A stretch of 64,000 nucleotides of DNA, taken from contig OY744462.1 in assembly GCA_963556145.1 (NCBI GenBank), positions 2,418,001-2,482,000 of the forward strand, written 5' to 3'. Both the position numbers and the translations under genes were made by a program. The notes below the pieces were generated by a model. It was not told the DNA's origin. It saw nothing but the letters and a program-made list of their open reading frames with translations, and made no database searches. This DNA is from Hygrocybe punicea. Its lineage: Eukaryota; Basidiomycota; Agaricomycetes; Agaricales; Hygrophoraceae. Below, in pieces: positions 34,276 to 46,812 of the stretch. Within the stretch, counting starts at the first letter, position 1; each line of letters starts with the position of its first letter.

Positions 34276-36469
34276 TCACTTCCCTGCACCTGCCTTTCCG
34301 TTCGGTCGTGCCGTCCTGCTATCAGCATTGGCAAATATGTTGTCAATCTCTGTCCTGATCTCCACCAAGTTTGCCTTCAGTGTTTTCGCATCTTCAAATT
34401 TCCTGCGTGCCTTGGCTTCTTCTACAAAAGATTCCAACAACGCCTCCTGCTCAAGTAATGGCTGGAGAGTATGTGCCATTTCCGAATCCGGGTCGATGAC
34501 TGGACTATCCTCGGGTACTTCAGGATCTGAAATTGTTCGGCGAGGTCTTGGCAGGGACTGGATATACCAAGGTTGGAAGAAGCAAAGGAAAGAAGTTGTC
34601 AGATGGACGTACTTGTAGCGGGAACATATTTTTTTGCAGAAATAGATTAGCTCGAGTGAGGATCGCCATCTGTACGCGATCCTGAGAGCCGCCGGGGCCG
34701 CCAACGGATGGCAGGTGGCGTATGCGTTTCGCTAATGCATCATACTGAGAGAACGCTTCTAACAAGCGTTTCCTAGCAGCGGATGCTTCTTTCGTTGGCT
34801 GACCTTCGTGACTTTTACAAATGAAGTAAGCACAGTATATGTATGCATCAGTCCGCCGGGGTAGTATACCTGAGACTGAGTATCAGCTCCTGGAATTGTG
34901 GTAGGGAATCCTCAATCTCTTTTTCCAGCGTGATGAAGACCTGATAAACATCATGACTAAATTCAAGAAGCATTGGACGAATTAATATGCACCTGGTAGA
35001 GCCTGACAATGGTTGGGACATGATGGACCTCGTATTGATATTGTTGCCGTCTAACCCCCAAAAACATGGTCAGAGATACAAGGACCCAAGCAAGTCGCAC
35101 ACTATAGGCAGTACGCACAAAAGAATTGGCCGACAATTCCTACAAATTCGCACCCCCTTCAAAAACTTCTCATCCTCGGAGAGAGTTTCCTCCTTCTCTT
35201 TCCCATTTTGCAGTGGCGCGGAACTGCGGCGTTTTCGTACCCCATAATCGACACCCTCTCCAACTTCCTCTATCCGTCTTGTCTTGTTGTCAACGACAAA
35301 AAGCAAGGAACAGGTCAAAGGCCGCTGTGGATGCTTCACGGGCAACGAGCATATTATCTGTCCACAAAGCCGGCAGTGGTGTTTACGGTTTGACAATGGA
35401 TGGAATGACGCGCTGGGTACAAATAAATCCATGTCGGTGTATATCAACTTTGCCAGGGCACTCACGAGCAGAGCGGGCACTTTGAGACGGACGCATCGTC
35501 CTGCCACGGTGTAATTCGTTGCTCGGCGGCTGTAAGGATGGCAAGAAGGCATGAGAGAGCGAACTGCAAATAAAGTTTTGGACCCGAGGCCCTGTTATAC
35601 CTCGAATGTCACCTTTGGTGCCTTGTAGTGTCGGTGACTGCAGCATTCCCTTCCAGAGTCCACCCGGGTCCATACGCGTCAGATCCGACAAATCAAAATC
35701 GAAAATGGACGAAGCCCTCCTGTGAACAGGAGGTTTTGTCTTCTCCACGTCCCGTGAAAAGTGCAAGTCAATGAGCTTCTCCATGCGTCGCTCCAGTTTC
35801 GTTCGCTCAATGCGCCCACGATCACTAGTACCTTTTCGGACAGCAAAAAAATCATCTGTGCGAGGTCTATAAACACCCTTGGGTTGAAAACCGGGACGAT
35901 ATGGTGCAGACGGTCGATTACTCGAGTTATGTGCCGGAAGTGCGGGTAAAGAAGGCGCTGGTGATATTGAAGGTGTGGTTGGTGTAGTATTCGTCGGGGA
36001 TGCTGTTTTCGATGGAGGTTTTGGGGGCACAATGGCATCATTCACGGTGGAAAGTGACGTAACGCGACTGCGCGTTTCAGTCCCGAGACGAGATTCGGGT
36101 TGCTCGAATTGACGAGACGTTGATGTTGATGACGCGGTCCTGGAATGTGTAGTAGGTGGACGTAAAGGAGACGATGGGACGGGTGAGACGGAATTTCGCA
36201 TTGGGACGTGTCGAAATGTTGAAGCTTTGCGACTAACTGGTGCTGTCTTACCTGACGGCTCCATAGCAGGCGTTGATGATGACGGAAAGGGGCTGATTAG
36301 GCGTGAGACGGAAGGAGGTGAGATATTCGGCGTCAAAAGCGAAGCGGAGCCGTTCCGGGAGTGCCGTTTAGACTGACAATTCCGTTGATTGGATCCAAAC
36401 TTCCGATGCAAATTTACAACACACCTTGTAAGCCTGGTATGGAATGGCTGGGGGAGTGTCTGGGTCCAT
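34276..36469 (-). CDS. Vac1/Pep7 (rabenosyn-type) FYVE-domain protein
   Basis: An endosomal tether binding PI3P through FYVE, and Rab5/SNARE partners through its C-terminal Rbsn helices, in vacuolar sorting. ATG 36469 opens MDPDTPPAIPYQAYK; a short intron joins SKRHSRNGSASLLTPN. A long disordered Ser/Pro region precedes ERTKLERRMEKLIDLHF. The FYVE domain is split by introns: WQDDASVSKCPLC, SASFHPLSNRKHHCRLCGQI, a charged insertion, then VRICRNCRPIL. C-terminal helices include ASAARKRLLEAFSQYDALAK and the Rbsn helix (SEMAHTLQPLLEQEALLESF, EEAKARRKFEDAKTLKANL). The stop is TGA 34276-34278. A loop of about 60 residues within FYVE, rich in charged residues, is longer than in animal rabenosyn but common in fungal Vac1. 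Confidence 0.82.
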
Positions 36470-36753
36470 GGTTAAATGAGATGTCCAGAATAATCGACAC
36501 TCGGTGCTTCAACTTATTGATACAGTCACTAGTAGGAGACAACACGAAAATACCTTGAATCAACGACACCGGCAGTCCCAGAGCAATTTGCTTGCGAGCG
36601 ACTGCGGCCAGATAATGTTGGCGTCAAGAGCAACACACGATGGGCGCGGGCGCAGTTACACTCGAGCGTCAATCTAGAGGCAACCGCTTCCTGAAATGGC
36701 GATACATACTGTAAAGACCACAGCCACTACTGCACGTAGTACCGCTTCCTTGA
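36470..36753. promoter_or_regulatory. divergent promoter VAC1 / twinfilin
   Basis: The two starts, at 36469 (minus) and 36754 (plus), are 284 bases apart. No TATA element or repeat stands out. Confidence 0.4.
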
Positions 36754-38095
36754 ATGTCTGCTGCTTCAGGCATCGGAGTGGCCTCTGAGCTGTCCGAAAC
36801 GTTCTCTGCTGCTGTAGACTCCAAGGATATTCGAGCACTGAAAGTTTCCATTCGTAATGGTTGGCCGTAATCGATTTTTACTTTCAAACATCATGCTTCT
36901 CACCACTATTTGATAGAGTCGCTGGTTCACGATGGGTCAATGAACGTGGCCGGACCTCTGGAAGAAGATCTACTAAGGCTCCAGGATCTTTTGGAGGCCA
37001 ATGTACCTGCATACCTACTCGTCCGAGTGGATAATCCAGATTCAGAATGGCTTGCAGTGTACTATGTTCCTGACACTGCGAAAGTCAGAGACAAGGTATT
37101 TCATTTGTTCCTGTCTGAAACCACATCTAACACCCTTCTGAATACAAGATGCTCTACGCATCAACCAGAAACACTCTCTTGAAATCCCTTGGCGCTACCA
37201 TATTCACTGACTCTATTTTTGCTACTTCCAAGGACGATCTCACTCCTCACGCCTATGCTCGCCACAAAATGCACGCAGCGGCCCCGAAGCCTTTGAGTCC
37301 CAGGGAGCAGGAGCTGGCAGATCTAAAAGCGGCTGAATGGGAAGCGGGCAGCTCAGGGTATGACGGTAGCAGGTCAAGACAGAACCACCTCGGAACTGGT
37401 GTTGGCTTGAACTGGTCGCCCGAAGTCGAGGACGCAGTGAAGTCACTCGGCGCGGGTGAACAGAGTCAATTGGTGGTTATTGTGAGTTGTCGGAATGTGT
37501 TCGATGTTACCAATCATAGTTATCTGGATCAAAACAGGGCATTGATACAGCATCCGAGACTCTAAGCTTGACTTTGGTTACGGATACTAGCATACAAGAA
37601 CTCGGTTCCGTAATTCCAGCCACCTGTCCCTGTGTGTTTTTAAGCTTTGGTGCAGACTCTCCATCACGACTGATCTTTTTTACAGCGTACTCATTTTTTG
37701 CGTGGCCGCACACCTATACCTCCCCTCCCCGACGAGAAATCGGTATGTACATCCAAAATCCCGACTTATGTGCCTGTGTATTTAAACCTGTCCGGCCAAC
37801 AGTATTCATCTACTCTTGTCCAACGCAGTCACCGATCAAACACCGGATGGTGTACTCATCAGGTTCATCCGGTGTATTTCAATCGGCGAAGAAAATTTTA
37901 GAAGGCTCGATGTCCATCCTGGCCGCCAGGAAAATTGAGACCTCCGATCCGAAGGAGCTCAATGAGGCGTACCTCAAGATTGAACTCGGTTTCGGGACGT
38001 GCAGTATGAGCCATGTTGTGGGAACTGGTATTTCGGAGGCATCAGAGGAGAAGAGACCGTTTGCGAAACCGAAGGGTCCGGGAAGGAGGCGGTAA
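36754..38095 (+). CDS. TWF1: twinfilin, ADF-homology actin-monomer-binding protein
   Basis: Twinfilin binds ADP-actin monomers and capping protein and regulates barbed-end turnover at cortical actin patches. Exons 36754-36859, 36917-37095, 37149-37481, 37538-37631, 37686-37742 and 37803-38095 sum to 1,062 nt (353 residues, the usual size). It has two ADF-H domains. The first starts MSAASGIGVASELSETFSAA and contains LLVRVDNPDSEWLAVYYVPD. The second contains GEQSQLVVI-GIDTASETLSL, CPSYSFFAWPHTYTSPPRRE and FIYSCPTQSPIKHRMVYSSG. The C-terminal tail is basic and Pro-rich (EEKRPFAKPKGPGRRR), as expected for the capping-protein/phosphoinositide interaction region. All exon phases close cleanly. Confidence 0.93.
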
Positions 38096-38238
38096 TCAAA
38101 TAAGGGGCCACGTGATCGGAGCTCAATTGATAACTGTAATAATGATTTATGATTTATTGTAATAAACTCTAACAACGGACCTTCACAGCAGCGCCTTCCT
38201 CTTGATAAGGTCCGAGCCTGTTCTTACTATTGGAAGTC

Positions 38239-40377
38239 ATGGCGCTCATTTCTCCAGCTTACATTAAGATATCCACTGTCCACGCCGCTCGACTTGTTCC
38301 AACTATCAGGCGGTGGTATGGTACACCCGGGCCCGTAGATCTACCTGTGCCTAAAAGAAAGAAGGTATGGAGTTCAGCCGATGAGGCGGTTAAAGACATC
38401 AAGTCGGGGGATGTTTTGTTGTGTGGAGGTTTGTAAAGTTCAGTCCTCTAAAACATTGACCTGACAATTCCGCAGGCTTTGGGTTGTGCGGAGTTCCAGG
38501 TTATACACACTTTTTGAATTCTCCTCTGACCACCAATTATAACTGGATGCACTTCAGACAGCTTGCTCGCTGCATTAGCCAGGAGAGAGGACGTCGTCAA
38601 GTTGACTGGCATCTCAAACAATGCTGGTACAGCCAATTCAGGCCTTGGTATAATGATATTTCAGATTCAGTTACTGCCCAGTTTACTTATTATATCGGCC
38701 AGGTCGATTGCTGAATACCGGGCAGCTTGACAAAATCGTGGCGTCCTATCCTGGAGGGTACGTCTATACCTAACCCAGACTTGTGCAAGCTTAGTGAAAG
38801 CCTTGCGATCGTCACCAGCAACAAAAAGTTTGAAGCGCAATATCTCAGTGGTCAAATCTCGCTGGAACTAGTCCCACAAGGTACCCTCGTCGAACGCCTG
38901 CGCGCGCATGCAGCCGGGATCCCCGCATTCTTCACCCCCACAGGCGCATCGACTGCAATTGAGCAGGGGTCGATTCCTATTCGCTACAACCCAGGCGGGA
39001 TGTCAATGGGTGTTGCAATACCAGGTATCAAGAAGGAAGCACGAGAAATAGCGGGACGGCGGTATGTGCTGGAGCCTGCCATTGCTGGGGATGTGGCATT
39101 TGTACGGGCGTGGAAAGTCGATGAAGTGGGCAATTGCGTGTTCAGGTCGGTTTGTTATATTACGTGCTCTATTTTTTTTTTTGACCCGCAATAATTGTCG
39201 TAAGGTATACGACTCACAATTTCAGCTCAGCCATGGCCAAAAACGCCAAACTTACTATTGTTGAAGTATGCCGTATCGAACCCTCTTAAGCACAATCTGA
39301 CATCGGAACGGTGTTATAGGCAGAAAACATTGTTCCTGTTGGCAGCCTGCCTCCTAGCTCCATTCACCTACCTGGCATCTACGTCAATCGTATTGTTCCG
39401 GCAACTGTTCCAAAAGAAATAGAGTACGTCACTCTCGCAACAGACTCGTTGCCGGAAGGCACACGGAGCCAAGAAACGGCCGCACAGGCAGCCAGACATC
39501 GTATTGCGAAACGCGCGGCAAAGGAAATCCAGGATGGATTTTATGTCAACTTGGGCATTGGGATGCCTACGCTTGTTCCTGAACATTTACTACCTGGCGT
39601 CAGGGTGTGGCTGCAGAGTGAAAATGGGATTTTGGGTATGGGACCATATCCCACTAAAGAGCAGCTTGATGCGTGAGTACTTTTTGGTCCTTGTATTCGT
39701 TTGCGTCTAAACCCCCTGCCGTTGTCCAGCGATCTGATAAATGCTGGAAAGGAAACCGTCACCCTCCTCCCAGGAGCATCCGTATTTGGTGTGTCTGGAT
39801 ATGATAATTGAACGAACAATTGATGAGACTTTGACGGATTCAGATTCGAGCGAGTCCTTCGCAATGATCCGGGGGGGGCATATTGATGTTGCAATTCTTG
39901 GGGTATCTTTGGAGGCATCATACACTAATTCAAGAAGCTCAACTATTTTTCAGGCGATGCAAGTTTCCCAGGCTGGCGACATCGCCAACTTTATGATTCC
40001 GGGCAAGATGCTGAAAGGTACGCCAAACGGTGTTCTGGTAGCCTTTCCTGTTCTCACCCGGACATCTGTGCTGTGGTAACCCGCCAGGGATCGGGGGTGC
40101 CATGGACCTTGTTTCCAACCCGGATAAAACGAAAGTCATTGTGATGATGGAGCACTGCGCCAAGGATGGCGGTCCAAAGATTCTCAAAGAATGTTCTTTG
40201 CCGCTGACAGGTGCACGCACTGTCAGCCAGATCATCACAGAGTTGGCGGTATTTGACGTCGATCAGAGAGCGGGAGAGCTGGAGTTGATCGATTTAGCGG
40301 ATGGGGTCACGGTAGATGAGGTGAGGGCGAAAACAGGGTGTGAGTTCAAGGTTCGGGGTAGCTTGGGTAGAATGTAA
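38239..40377 (+). CDS. OXCT1: succinyl-CoA:3-oxoacid CoA-transferase (SCOT)
   Basis: A mitochondrial enzyme that moves CoA from succinyl-CoA to acetoacetate, or related carboxylates. ATG 38239 opens [20 protein letters not shown], an amphipathic basic presequence. The alpha part has [20 protein letters not shown]; a 24-nt exon (38476-38499) supplies FGLCGVP. It continues with [23 protein letters not shown] sequence, [35 protein letters not shown] and [18 protein letters not shown]. The beta part has [20 protein letters not shown], the catalytic Glu in [35 protein letters not shown] and [20 protein letters not shown]. Both halves are fused in one chain, as in eukaryotic SCOT. At least eight short introns interrupt it. 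The end is at TAA 40375-40377. Confidence 0.92.
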
Positions 40378-40853
40378 TTACGCTACGAAATTTTATCCTG
40401 GATATTTATCTCTGGATTTACGTCACTGTTTATGGTAAAACCTCCGAGACACGTTCTGTCATTAATATTGAGATCCCTCTCGCCCAAATAGTCAACAGTT
40501 CCACGTTGCTTTGTTTGAGCTGAAACAATGTTGGGCGGTGATCTAGCGCTCGTGGGCAATCCGCTGATGTAGGCTCTGCCATTCAGTGCGTAACACAAGT
40601 TGAACGCTGGCACCAAAGCATCATGACACACGCCCATCGATTTTGGGTGGAATTTTTTTTTTTTAAATGGACTGGTAAGCTTGCTGAGGTGACTATAGCT
40701 ACGGGTAACACGGTTTTGTGGACATAAGGAGATAAAATATCGGACTCCAAAGTTCATTTTTAGAATTATTAGAATTATTATTTAGCCTCGGACCTAACTG
40801 TGACCAAGCCCGGGCCTGAGCGCAATCCATTGCAGGACTACTAATCTTTCGCA
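40378..40853. other. intergenic, KNR4 promoter
   Basis: A run of Ts near 40653-40665 and a short tandem of ATTATTAGA (about 40764-40780) are the only features seen. No gene. Confidence 0.4.
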
Positions 40854-43057
40854 ATGGGTTGGCTCTCTTTCTTGTTCTCCTCTGGTAGCAGTCAGACCTC
40901 GAGGAAGGGCCAGGCAATGTCTTCCACACACGAGGCTTTCTCCCTCCCAACTTCATCACCAACTCTTCACGCTCATCCAGATGCCTTCAATCCCGACACA
41001 TTCGCCACTCCAGAACAAGACCCTGCTACAATCCCGGCATATACCTATCCACCTCAGGGAGGAGGAGCGTACGGCTATATACCAACATTGTACGATTTGC
41101 ATTCTCTTTCTGAATGCTGTTATATTTATTTTATTTTCTACCTTCTTGTCAGGCCTGGCTTGCGTTCTCGCCCACCGTCTTTACTGCCACTTCACCACGA
41201 TCGTGTTCCAGTTCCCCTCTCATCACCACTAAACTACCCTCCTTTAGCGCGCACTTGGAGTCGTATTCGCACTTGGCTTAGTCGAGAAATCCCAGAGCTT
41301 GGAGATACCCTGAATTATGGCATTCTTCCCCAGGACCTTGCTCAAATAGAATTGCAATTCGGATTTCCACTTCCAACTGCTGTTCGGGAATCTTACCTGG
41401 CCGTTGACGGGCAAGAAGCCGAATCCGCCGCGGCGTGTCCAGAGGGCTTATTCTTCGGTTTGACATTATTGCCCCTCGAGGACGTGTTAGAAGAATGGAG
41501 ATTCTGGAGGGAAGTAGACGAGGATGCAACGACTGGAGCAAATCCACGACTGCAAAGCGTGATGGAGTCATTTCCGCCAGGATGGATTCGCAAAGAGTAC
41601 TCACAACGAGGTTGGATTCCTCTTATCGCTGACAAGGCAGGTAATTACGTTGGCGTCGATCTCAATCCCGCGGAAGGTGGCTCTGTTGGACAAGTCATTG
41701 TTTTTGGGCGTGATTTTGATACAAAGGTGGTCATGTGGAAGGGGGATGGTGAGGCAGGTTGGGCAAAATGGTTGGCGAGTTTTGCGGAAGAACTCGAGAG
41801 TGGTGAAGGTTATGAAATTGGGGCGGGCAATGACACCAGCGAGGGAAGTGAGGATGGCGTCGGCTATGACAGCTATTTCCATGACGGTCATGGTCGTGGT
41901 CAAGGCGAAGGAGGTGGTGACTCAAGCTTTGGTGGCTTGCGTTTGACTGGCGAATATAGAGGCTGGAGTACACTGGAAGCGTGGGCAGATCGCAGCCTAA
42001 GAAAATGGCACGAAAATGGTGTAATCCCCTCACCATCACCGGAGACACGCCAGGTAAAGACTTCGCTTTTTTTATTTATTTTATATTCAATCTTAGCTTG
42101 TACTTCTTTCAGCCAACAGAAACCCCCAGCATAGATGCCTTGGGATTTGCTAATCAAGAATCTGGTCCCAAAGGTGGAACGTCCGTCCTTGCCGACATTG
42201 ACAACTCGACGCCTCTCGAAGCACCCTCACTTGGTGGTATCTCTAAACCGGCAGAGCAACTACATCCGCCGACCATCGTTGTCAGTAAAATTCCTGCACC
42301 GTTGCCAGTGGAACTCCCAATGGCAGACGACATACTACCTCCAGTCCCCACAGACTCATTATATCATGGGGATCTAGAATCCGGTCACGGAATTGGCATG
42401 CGGGAAGTATCACACAATCAAGAGACAGCATTGGTTTCTTCACGAAGAGCTCCTCAACGGAAATATATCCTCGAAAATACAGCCATTGAATATTCCCCCG
42501 CATCTATTCCTCTCCCCTCATCGCCTCCAACTGATTCCTCTGTGGAATTGACACCGCTAAAAACTGCGGTTGACACGCCATCCCCGTCTCAGACTCATGA
42601 TTTCTTTGACGACTCTGGACCCCCGCTGGCAGTAACCCTGATCGAGTCCACATCACCTCTTTCTTCTGAGCCGCTTGAAACCCCCAACGTGGCACAAAGG
42701 ACGGAAGTAGAAGCACCTCCAAAAACAGAATGCACCTCACAGCTTGCTGTGGATGGTGTAGGAGAAGATCCGGCACCCGACGTGGATGCAGATGTGACCA
42801 TCCGCCTTGTAGGAGGTGGTGGTATCGCCGGTAATGTGGACGTCATCTCGTTTACCCCAGAGGCCACGGATGAAACTGAATCACCTGATCTTGTGGACGT
42901 CGCGTCTACGACTTCGGCCACTTCCATTGACTCAACTGCGACCAAGAAGAAGCACGAGAAGAAGAAGAGTGGACTGTCTGGACTGAAACGGCTGGGGCAG
43001 TTGGGTGTGCTGCGGAAGAAGGACTCGAGAGGCAGCGTGGCAGACATGATGAACTGA
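40854..43057 (+). CDS. KNR4: KNR4/SMI1 cell-wall synthesis regulator
   Basis: Knr4 is a largely disordered hub that links the cell-wall-integrity MAP kinase and calcineurin pathways to beta-1,3-glucan synthesis. Exons 40854-41089, 41153-42053 and 42113-43057 give 693 residues. The N-terminus (MGWLSFLFSSGSSQTSRKG) is fungal-typical. The SMI1/KNR4 domain spans roughly residues 100-290 (SREIPELGDTLNYGILPQDL, FPLPTAVRESYLAVDGQEAE, GLFFGLTLLPLEDVLEEWRF, RGWIPLIADKAGNYVGVDLN). An acidic Gly-rich tract (EGSEDGVGYDSYFHDGHGRG) and STLEAWADRSLRKWHENG follow. The remainder is a long Ser/Pro/Thr-rich acidic tail ending in a basic segment (KKKHEKKKSGLSGLKRL; RGSVADMMN). Both introns keep frame. Confidence 0.92.
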
Positions 43058-43295
43058 ACATCGTTTGGCTGTCCGCGACTATTTTTTTCTTGATATCTTT
43101 TCTGCTGTCCGAGCGACTTATTCATTGCTCAGCGCTCAGCCTTGTTCCCTTATCATCGCAATCTTTTCTTCTATACCCATAGCATTAAATAATACGAAGC
43201 GTGGGAAAAATCGCGTGGAACCACTTTCAACCTAAATTGGCAATTAATAATGTTGAATGTTCAACTATTGACCAACGGTCCTTAGCTCAGACAGA

Positions 43296-45786
43296 ATGAG
43301 CTCCTTAATGTCTGTGGTACTCCATCCCTGGGAGGCTTTCGACAGTTGGTTTGAAAATGATGGCGATGGCGTTGACATTCTTTACCCCCTCACGCTCTTC
43401 TTTGCGTTTGGAATTTGGCTCGTCTTCCGACGCTATCACAGAATGCATAACAGCCCTGTTCCGTTTGATTGGAAAACCCCAGAAGTTTGTGCATTGGATC
43501 CACGACTAAGACTCTTTCTTTTGACGCGACATTGCATAGCCAGCAGATCCCGGATGGCCGGCTGTACGCATTCAAGATGCACATCTCGAGTCCCACCTCG
43601 AGGACACGTCCCTCCTACCGCCAATAAATGACTTGAGCAGGCGTTACATCACGAGCTTCGACCCTGCCACTGGTTCACACATGGGAAGTTTTTTGGCTGA
43701 TGAAGCAGATGATATCGAGCAAAGAATTCTTCAAGCTACGGAGGCCCAAAAAAGTTGGCGCAAGACAAATTTTACGCAGCGGAGACGCGTCATACGGAGT
43801 TTGATGAAGTGGCTTGTGGATAATCAGAGGGGCTGCGCCCGAGTAGCGTGTCGTGACACTGGTAAAACGTGTGAGTCGTACGTTCGCGTAATTTCGTGCC
43901 GAACGCTTACGCCTGCGATTTAGTGGTCGACGCTGCGCTAGGCGAGATACTGGTAACCTGCGCCAAGATGGAATGGCTTCTATCCCATGGTGAACATGCA
44001 CTGCGACCCGAGACTAGGTCAAATAGTTGGATGCTATGTTACAAGAAATCGCAAGTACATTACGAGCCTTTGGGTGTTGTAGCTGCCATCGTCTCGTGGA
44101 ATTATCGTTAGTGACCTATTTTATTTTATTTTTTGAACGTGAAGAACTTCATTGCATTATTATAGCTCTCCACAACGCGTGGTCTCCGATTCTGGCATCT
44201 ATATTCGCAGGCAATGGGGTGGTTTTGAAATGTTCCGAACATGTTCTTTGGTCCTCAACATGGTTTGTCGGAGCCGTACAGGAATGCCTTCGCGCTTGTG
44301 GCCATGACCCCGATCTTGTTCAAGTGAATACTTTTGACCGTCATAGTTTATCGTAGGGTTTTGACATCTTGACCACTTGCAGATAGTCTGTTGCTATCCT
44401 GAGGAGGCAGATGCACTTACGAGATCCCCCTTGATCAAGCACATCACCTTCATTGGATCAGAAACTGTAGGCCGCAAGGTATTGTACCGAATCGCTTTCT
44501 CTTCACAGAAATCATCAATCCTTGCATAGATTGCCATTGCTGCAACGGAACATTTGACACCTGTTACCTTGGAGCTCGGGGGCAAGGATCCGGCAATTAT
44601 CCTTCCCAGCACCGATCTTAACAAATGGTCCAGTATCTGGATGCGCGGAATTTTGTATGCCTGAATGTCCTTCCACATTATTTAATTATACTCAACACGT
44701 TTTGCAGCCAAAATGCTGGTCAAAACTGTATCGGCATCGAACGACTGATCGTGTCTCGCACGCAATACGATGAACTCTATGGAATAATAGCAGAAAGTGC
44801 TGCCAAACTACGACTCGGTTCTGTCCTCACCCCAACTGCGGAAGGCTACGTCACTCCGGTAGACTGTGGTGCCATGATCTCTGACGCTCGCTTCCAGAGT
44901 CTTGAAAGACTCGTGAGAGAAGCTGGGAATGAAGGAGCTCACGTACGAGGAGGGCAACGTTGGGAGCATGTTTACCACCCGCACGGCACGTACTTTGGTG
45001 CTACTGTCGTTGGGCTTGCAGAGAAAGACATGGAAATCGCCCAGACTGAACGTATGTCTTGTGGACCATGGTGTCCGATTGTCTGCTAACCAATCTCAAA
45101 AGTCTTCGCACCGGTGGCTCTCATAATGGCATACGATAGCGTTGAGGAGGCTATTGAAATCGCAAATGGGACCAAGTACGGTCTGGGTGCGAGTGTGTTT
45201 GGGCCCGACCAAGGCCTTTGCCTCGATGTTGCCAAACGTCTCGAGTGCGGTATGGTGTCGGTCAACGACTTTGCGGTTTTCTACGTAAGGGTTAAAGTTA
45301 CTACCGTGGTTTCGTTTCTGACGGTCTGTTACAGATGAAGTGGGTTATTTAACTGCAAGTCCTAGTGGTTGGCTAACTATCCTTATTAGTCAAGACTTGC
45401 CATTTGGGGGCACGAAGGCCAGTGGCTATGGACGATTTGGTATGTGTCTAAGTCCCACCACATGTTTGGCGACACACCGTGACGTCTGTGAATTTTTGCT
45501 TCAAGCTGGTCCGGAAGGCCTCCGCTCGCTCACCAACCCCAAGGCGATCATTGTAGACCGATGGCCTTGGCTTTTCCAGACCAGCCTTCCAAAAGTATTG
45601 CATTACCCTATCCGATCACTAAGTCAGAGCTGGTATGTGTTCATCCCCTACCTCTTTGTGTTGTGTGACCGGATCCTCTATATGCCGTGTAGGGAGTTCA
45701 CCAACGCTCTTGTAAATTTCCTATACGCGGATGGATGGCGTGTGCGACTTCGAGGCCTAATTACGCTTATCCAAGTGAATAAGTAA
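43296..45786 (+). CDS. MSC7: MSC7-type membrane aldehyde dehydrogenase
   Basis: An aldehyde-dehydrogenase-superfamily protein like yeast Msc7, which is ER-associated and known for a mild meiotic recombination phenotype. The N-terminus has a membrane segment ([17 protein letters not shown]). After an intron (GTTTGT to TAG) comes [20 protein letters not shown]. The ALDH fold includes [93 protein letters not shown] and the catalytic Cys in [18 protein letters not shown]. Then [38 protein letters not shown] and [15 protein letters not shown] lead to a C-terminal extension ([20 protein letters not shown]). About ten introns. Active-site Cys and Glu are present; the physiological aldehyde is unknown. 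Confidence 0.87.
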
Positions 45787-46119
45787 TCCACTCATGATCA
45801 TGCTTGATTATTTGCTGCTACACAATCGTACGCTTTTACTATATACCATTTACCATTAGTTCATTCATATCTGCTACTGCTGTCACTTATCTTGGGTAGT
45901 TTGTCGTATTGATCTAGTGGACAGCTTGCCAATTTGTTTTGCCATCGTGGCATAAGGCATGTGTGTATACGGGTACTACTATAGACATATTCAAGTTATA
46001 GGCGACGGAAACCAAAATGATCGTTCTAGTCTGTTCGAATGATAATAGAGTCCGTAAGGAGTGTGCCAACGAGAGAGCAGTTTGATACAGTAACTAGACG
46101 ATAAGATTATTGAAGGCAG
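45787..46119. other. convergent 3' region
   Basis: No gene seen between the MSC7 stop and the membrane-protein stop. Confidence 0.4.
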
Positions 46120-46752
46120 TCAGAACTTCCTCATGATATGCAAACTCGTGCTGATAATACAAGCTCCAAGAGCACCCGCCCGTGCAGCGTGAAGAGGATC
46201 GAGTAGCTCCTCGTGTACACGTTGCGCGAGAATCGCAACGCCGATGGGTCCAGCCATCGCGCCAATGAGAGTATCCACGGCAATGGTCCACAATGTAAAC
46301 ACGAGACCTTCTCTTCTATACACACACAATAGTATCGCTGGAAGTGTCATTGCCGCTCCACCCACAGCGCCTACTTTAAGCGATGACGAGATGGACACGT
46401 TGTAACCGTTTAGATGTGCAGCACGCAGGATTGCTTGGCCTGTTATGAGGTACAAGAAGCAGAAGATGGACTGCAGAGCTGCGACTATGATCTCAACAAG
46501 CGAAACCCCGATAAAGGCAGCATAGACGCTCGAGGTCCAAGAAGGTGTCGCGGTATCGGTGATGGCATAATGGTAATGTCGTGGAGATATGGGTGCGTGA
46601 TATTTTTCACGGCTTCCCAACTCTGAGGGTGAGGTTGTCGACTTGACATGGGCAGTAACCGGAATCGGAAGGTATACAGAGGGCAGATGTGGGTACGGAT
46701 TTGAGTGTTCATACATCCTCGAAGGCGCGTACATGTTGGAAGGTGCGTACAT
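46120..46752 (-). CDS. unrecognised small multi-pass membrane protein
   Basis: A single open frame of 210 codons from ATG 46752, with no intron needed. The N-terminal 75 residues are Tyr/Pro/Ser-rich and start with a MYAPSN-type repeat (MYAPSNMYAPSRMYEHSNPY), giving a soluble tail. Three to four hydrophobic segments follow: SSVYAAFIGVSLVEIIVAAL with QSIFCFLYLITGQAIL; VGAVGGAAMTLPAILLCVY; GLVFTLWTIAVDTLIGAMAG with PIGVAILAQRV; and a weaker one at the C-terminus (ARAGALGACIISTSLHIM). No family recognised. A TATA-like element lies 55 bases upstream, which supports expression. It is likely an integral membrane protein. Confidence 0.6.
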   Translation of the reverse strand: MYAPSNMYAPSRMYEHSNPYPHLPSVYLPIPVTAHVKSTTSPSELGSREKYHAPISPRHYHYAITDTATPSWTSSVYAAFIGVSLVEIIVAALQSIFCFLYLITGQAILRAAHLNGYNVSISSSLKVGAVGGAAMTLPAILLCVYRREGLVFTLWTIAVDTLIGAMAGPIGVAILAQRVHEELLDPLHAARAGALGACIISTSLHIMRKF

Positions 46753-46804
46753 GTTTGGGGCTACGAGTGTCCTCTAAGAGTCCAGACGTTGGCCTGAGTC
46801 CCAT

Positions 46805-46812
46805 TTTATATA
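46805..46812 (-). promoter_or_regulatory. TATA box of the small membrane-protein gene
   Basis: TATATAAA on the minus strand, 53-60 bases before ATG 46752. Confidence 0.5.

Noticed and set aside
36669..36887. 72-codon minus-strand frame with METFSARISLES
   Set aside because: It is the antisense of the first exon of twinfilin, whose MSAASGIGVASELS start is clear.
42595..43125. 176-codon Ser/Thr-rich minus-strand frame
   Set aside because: Antisense to the KNR4 C-terminal exon; composition mirrors the low-complexity sense strand.
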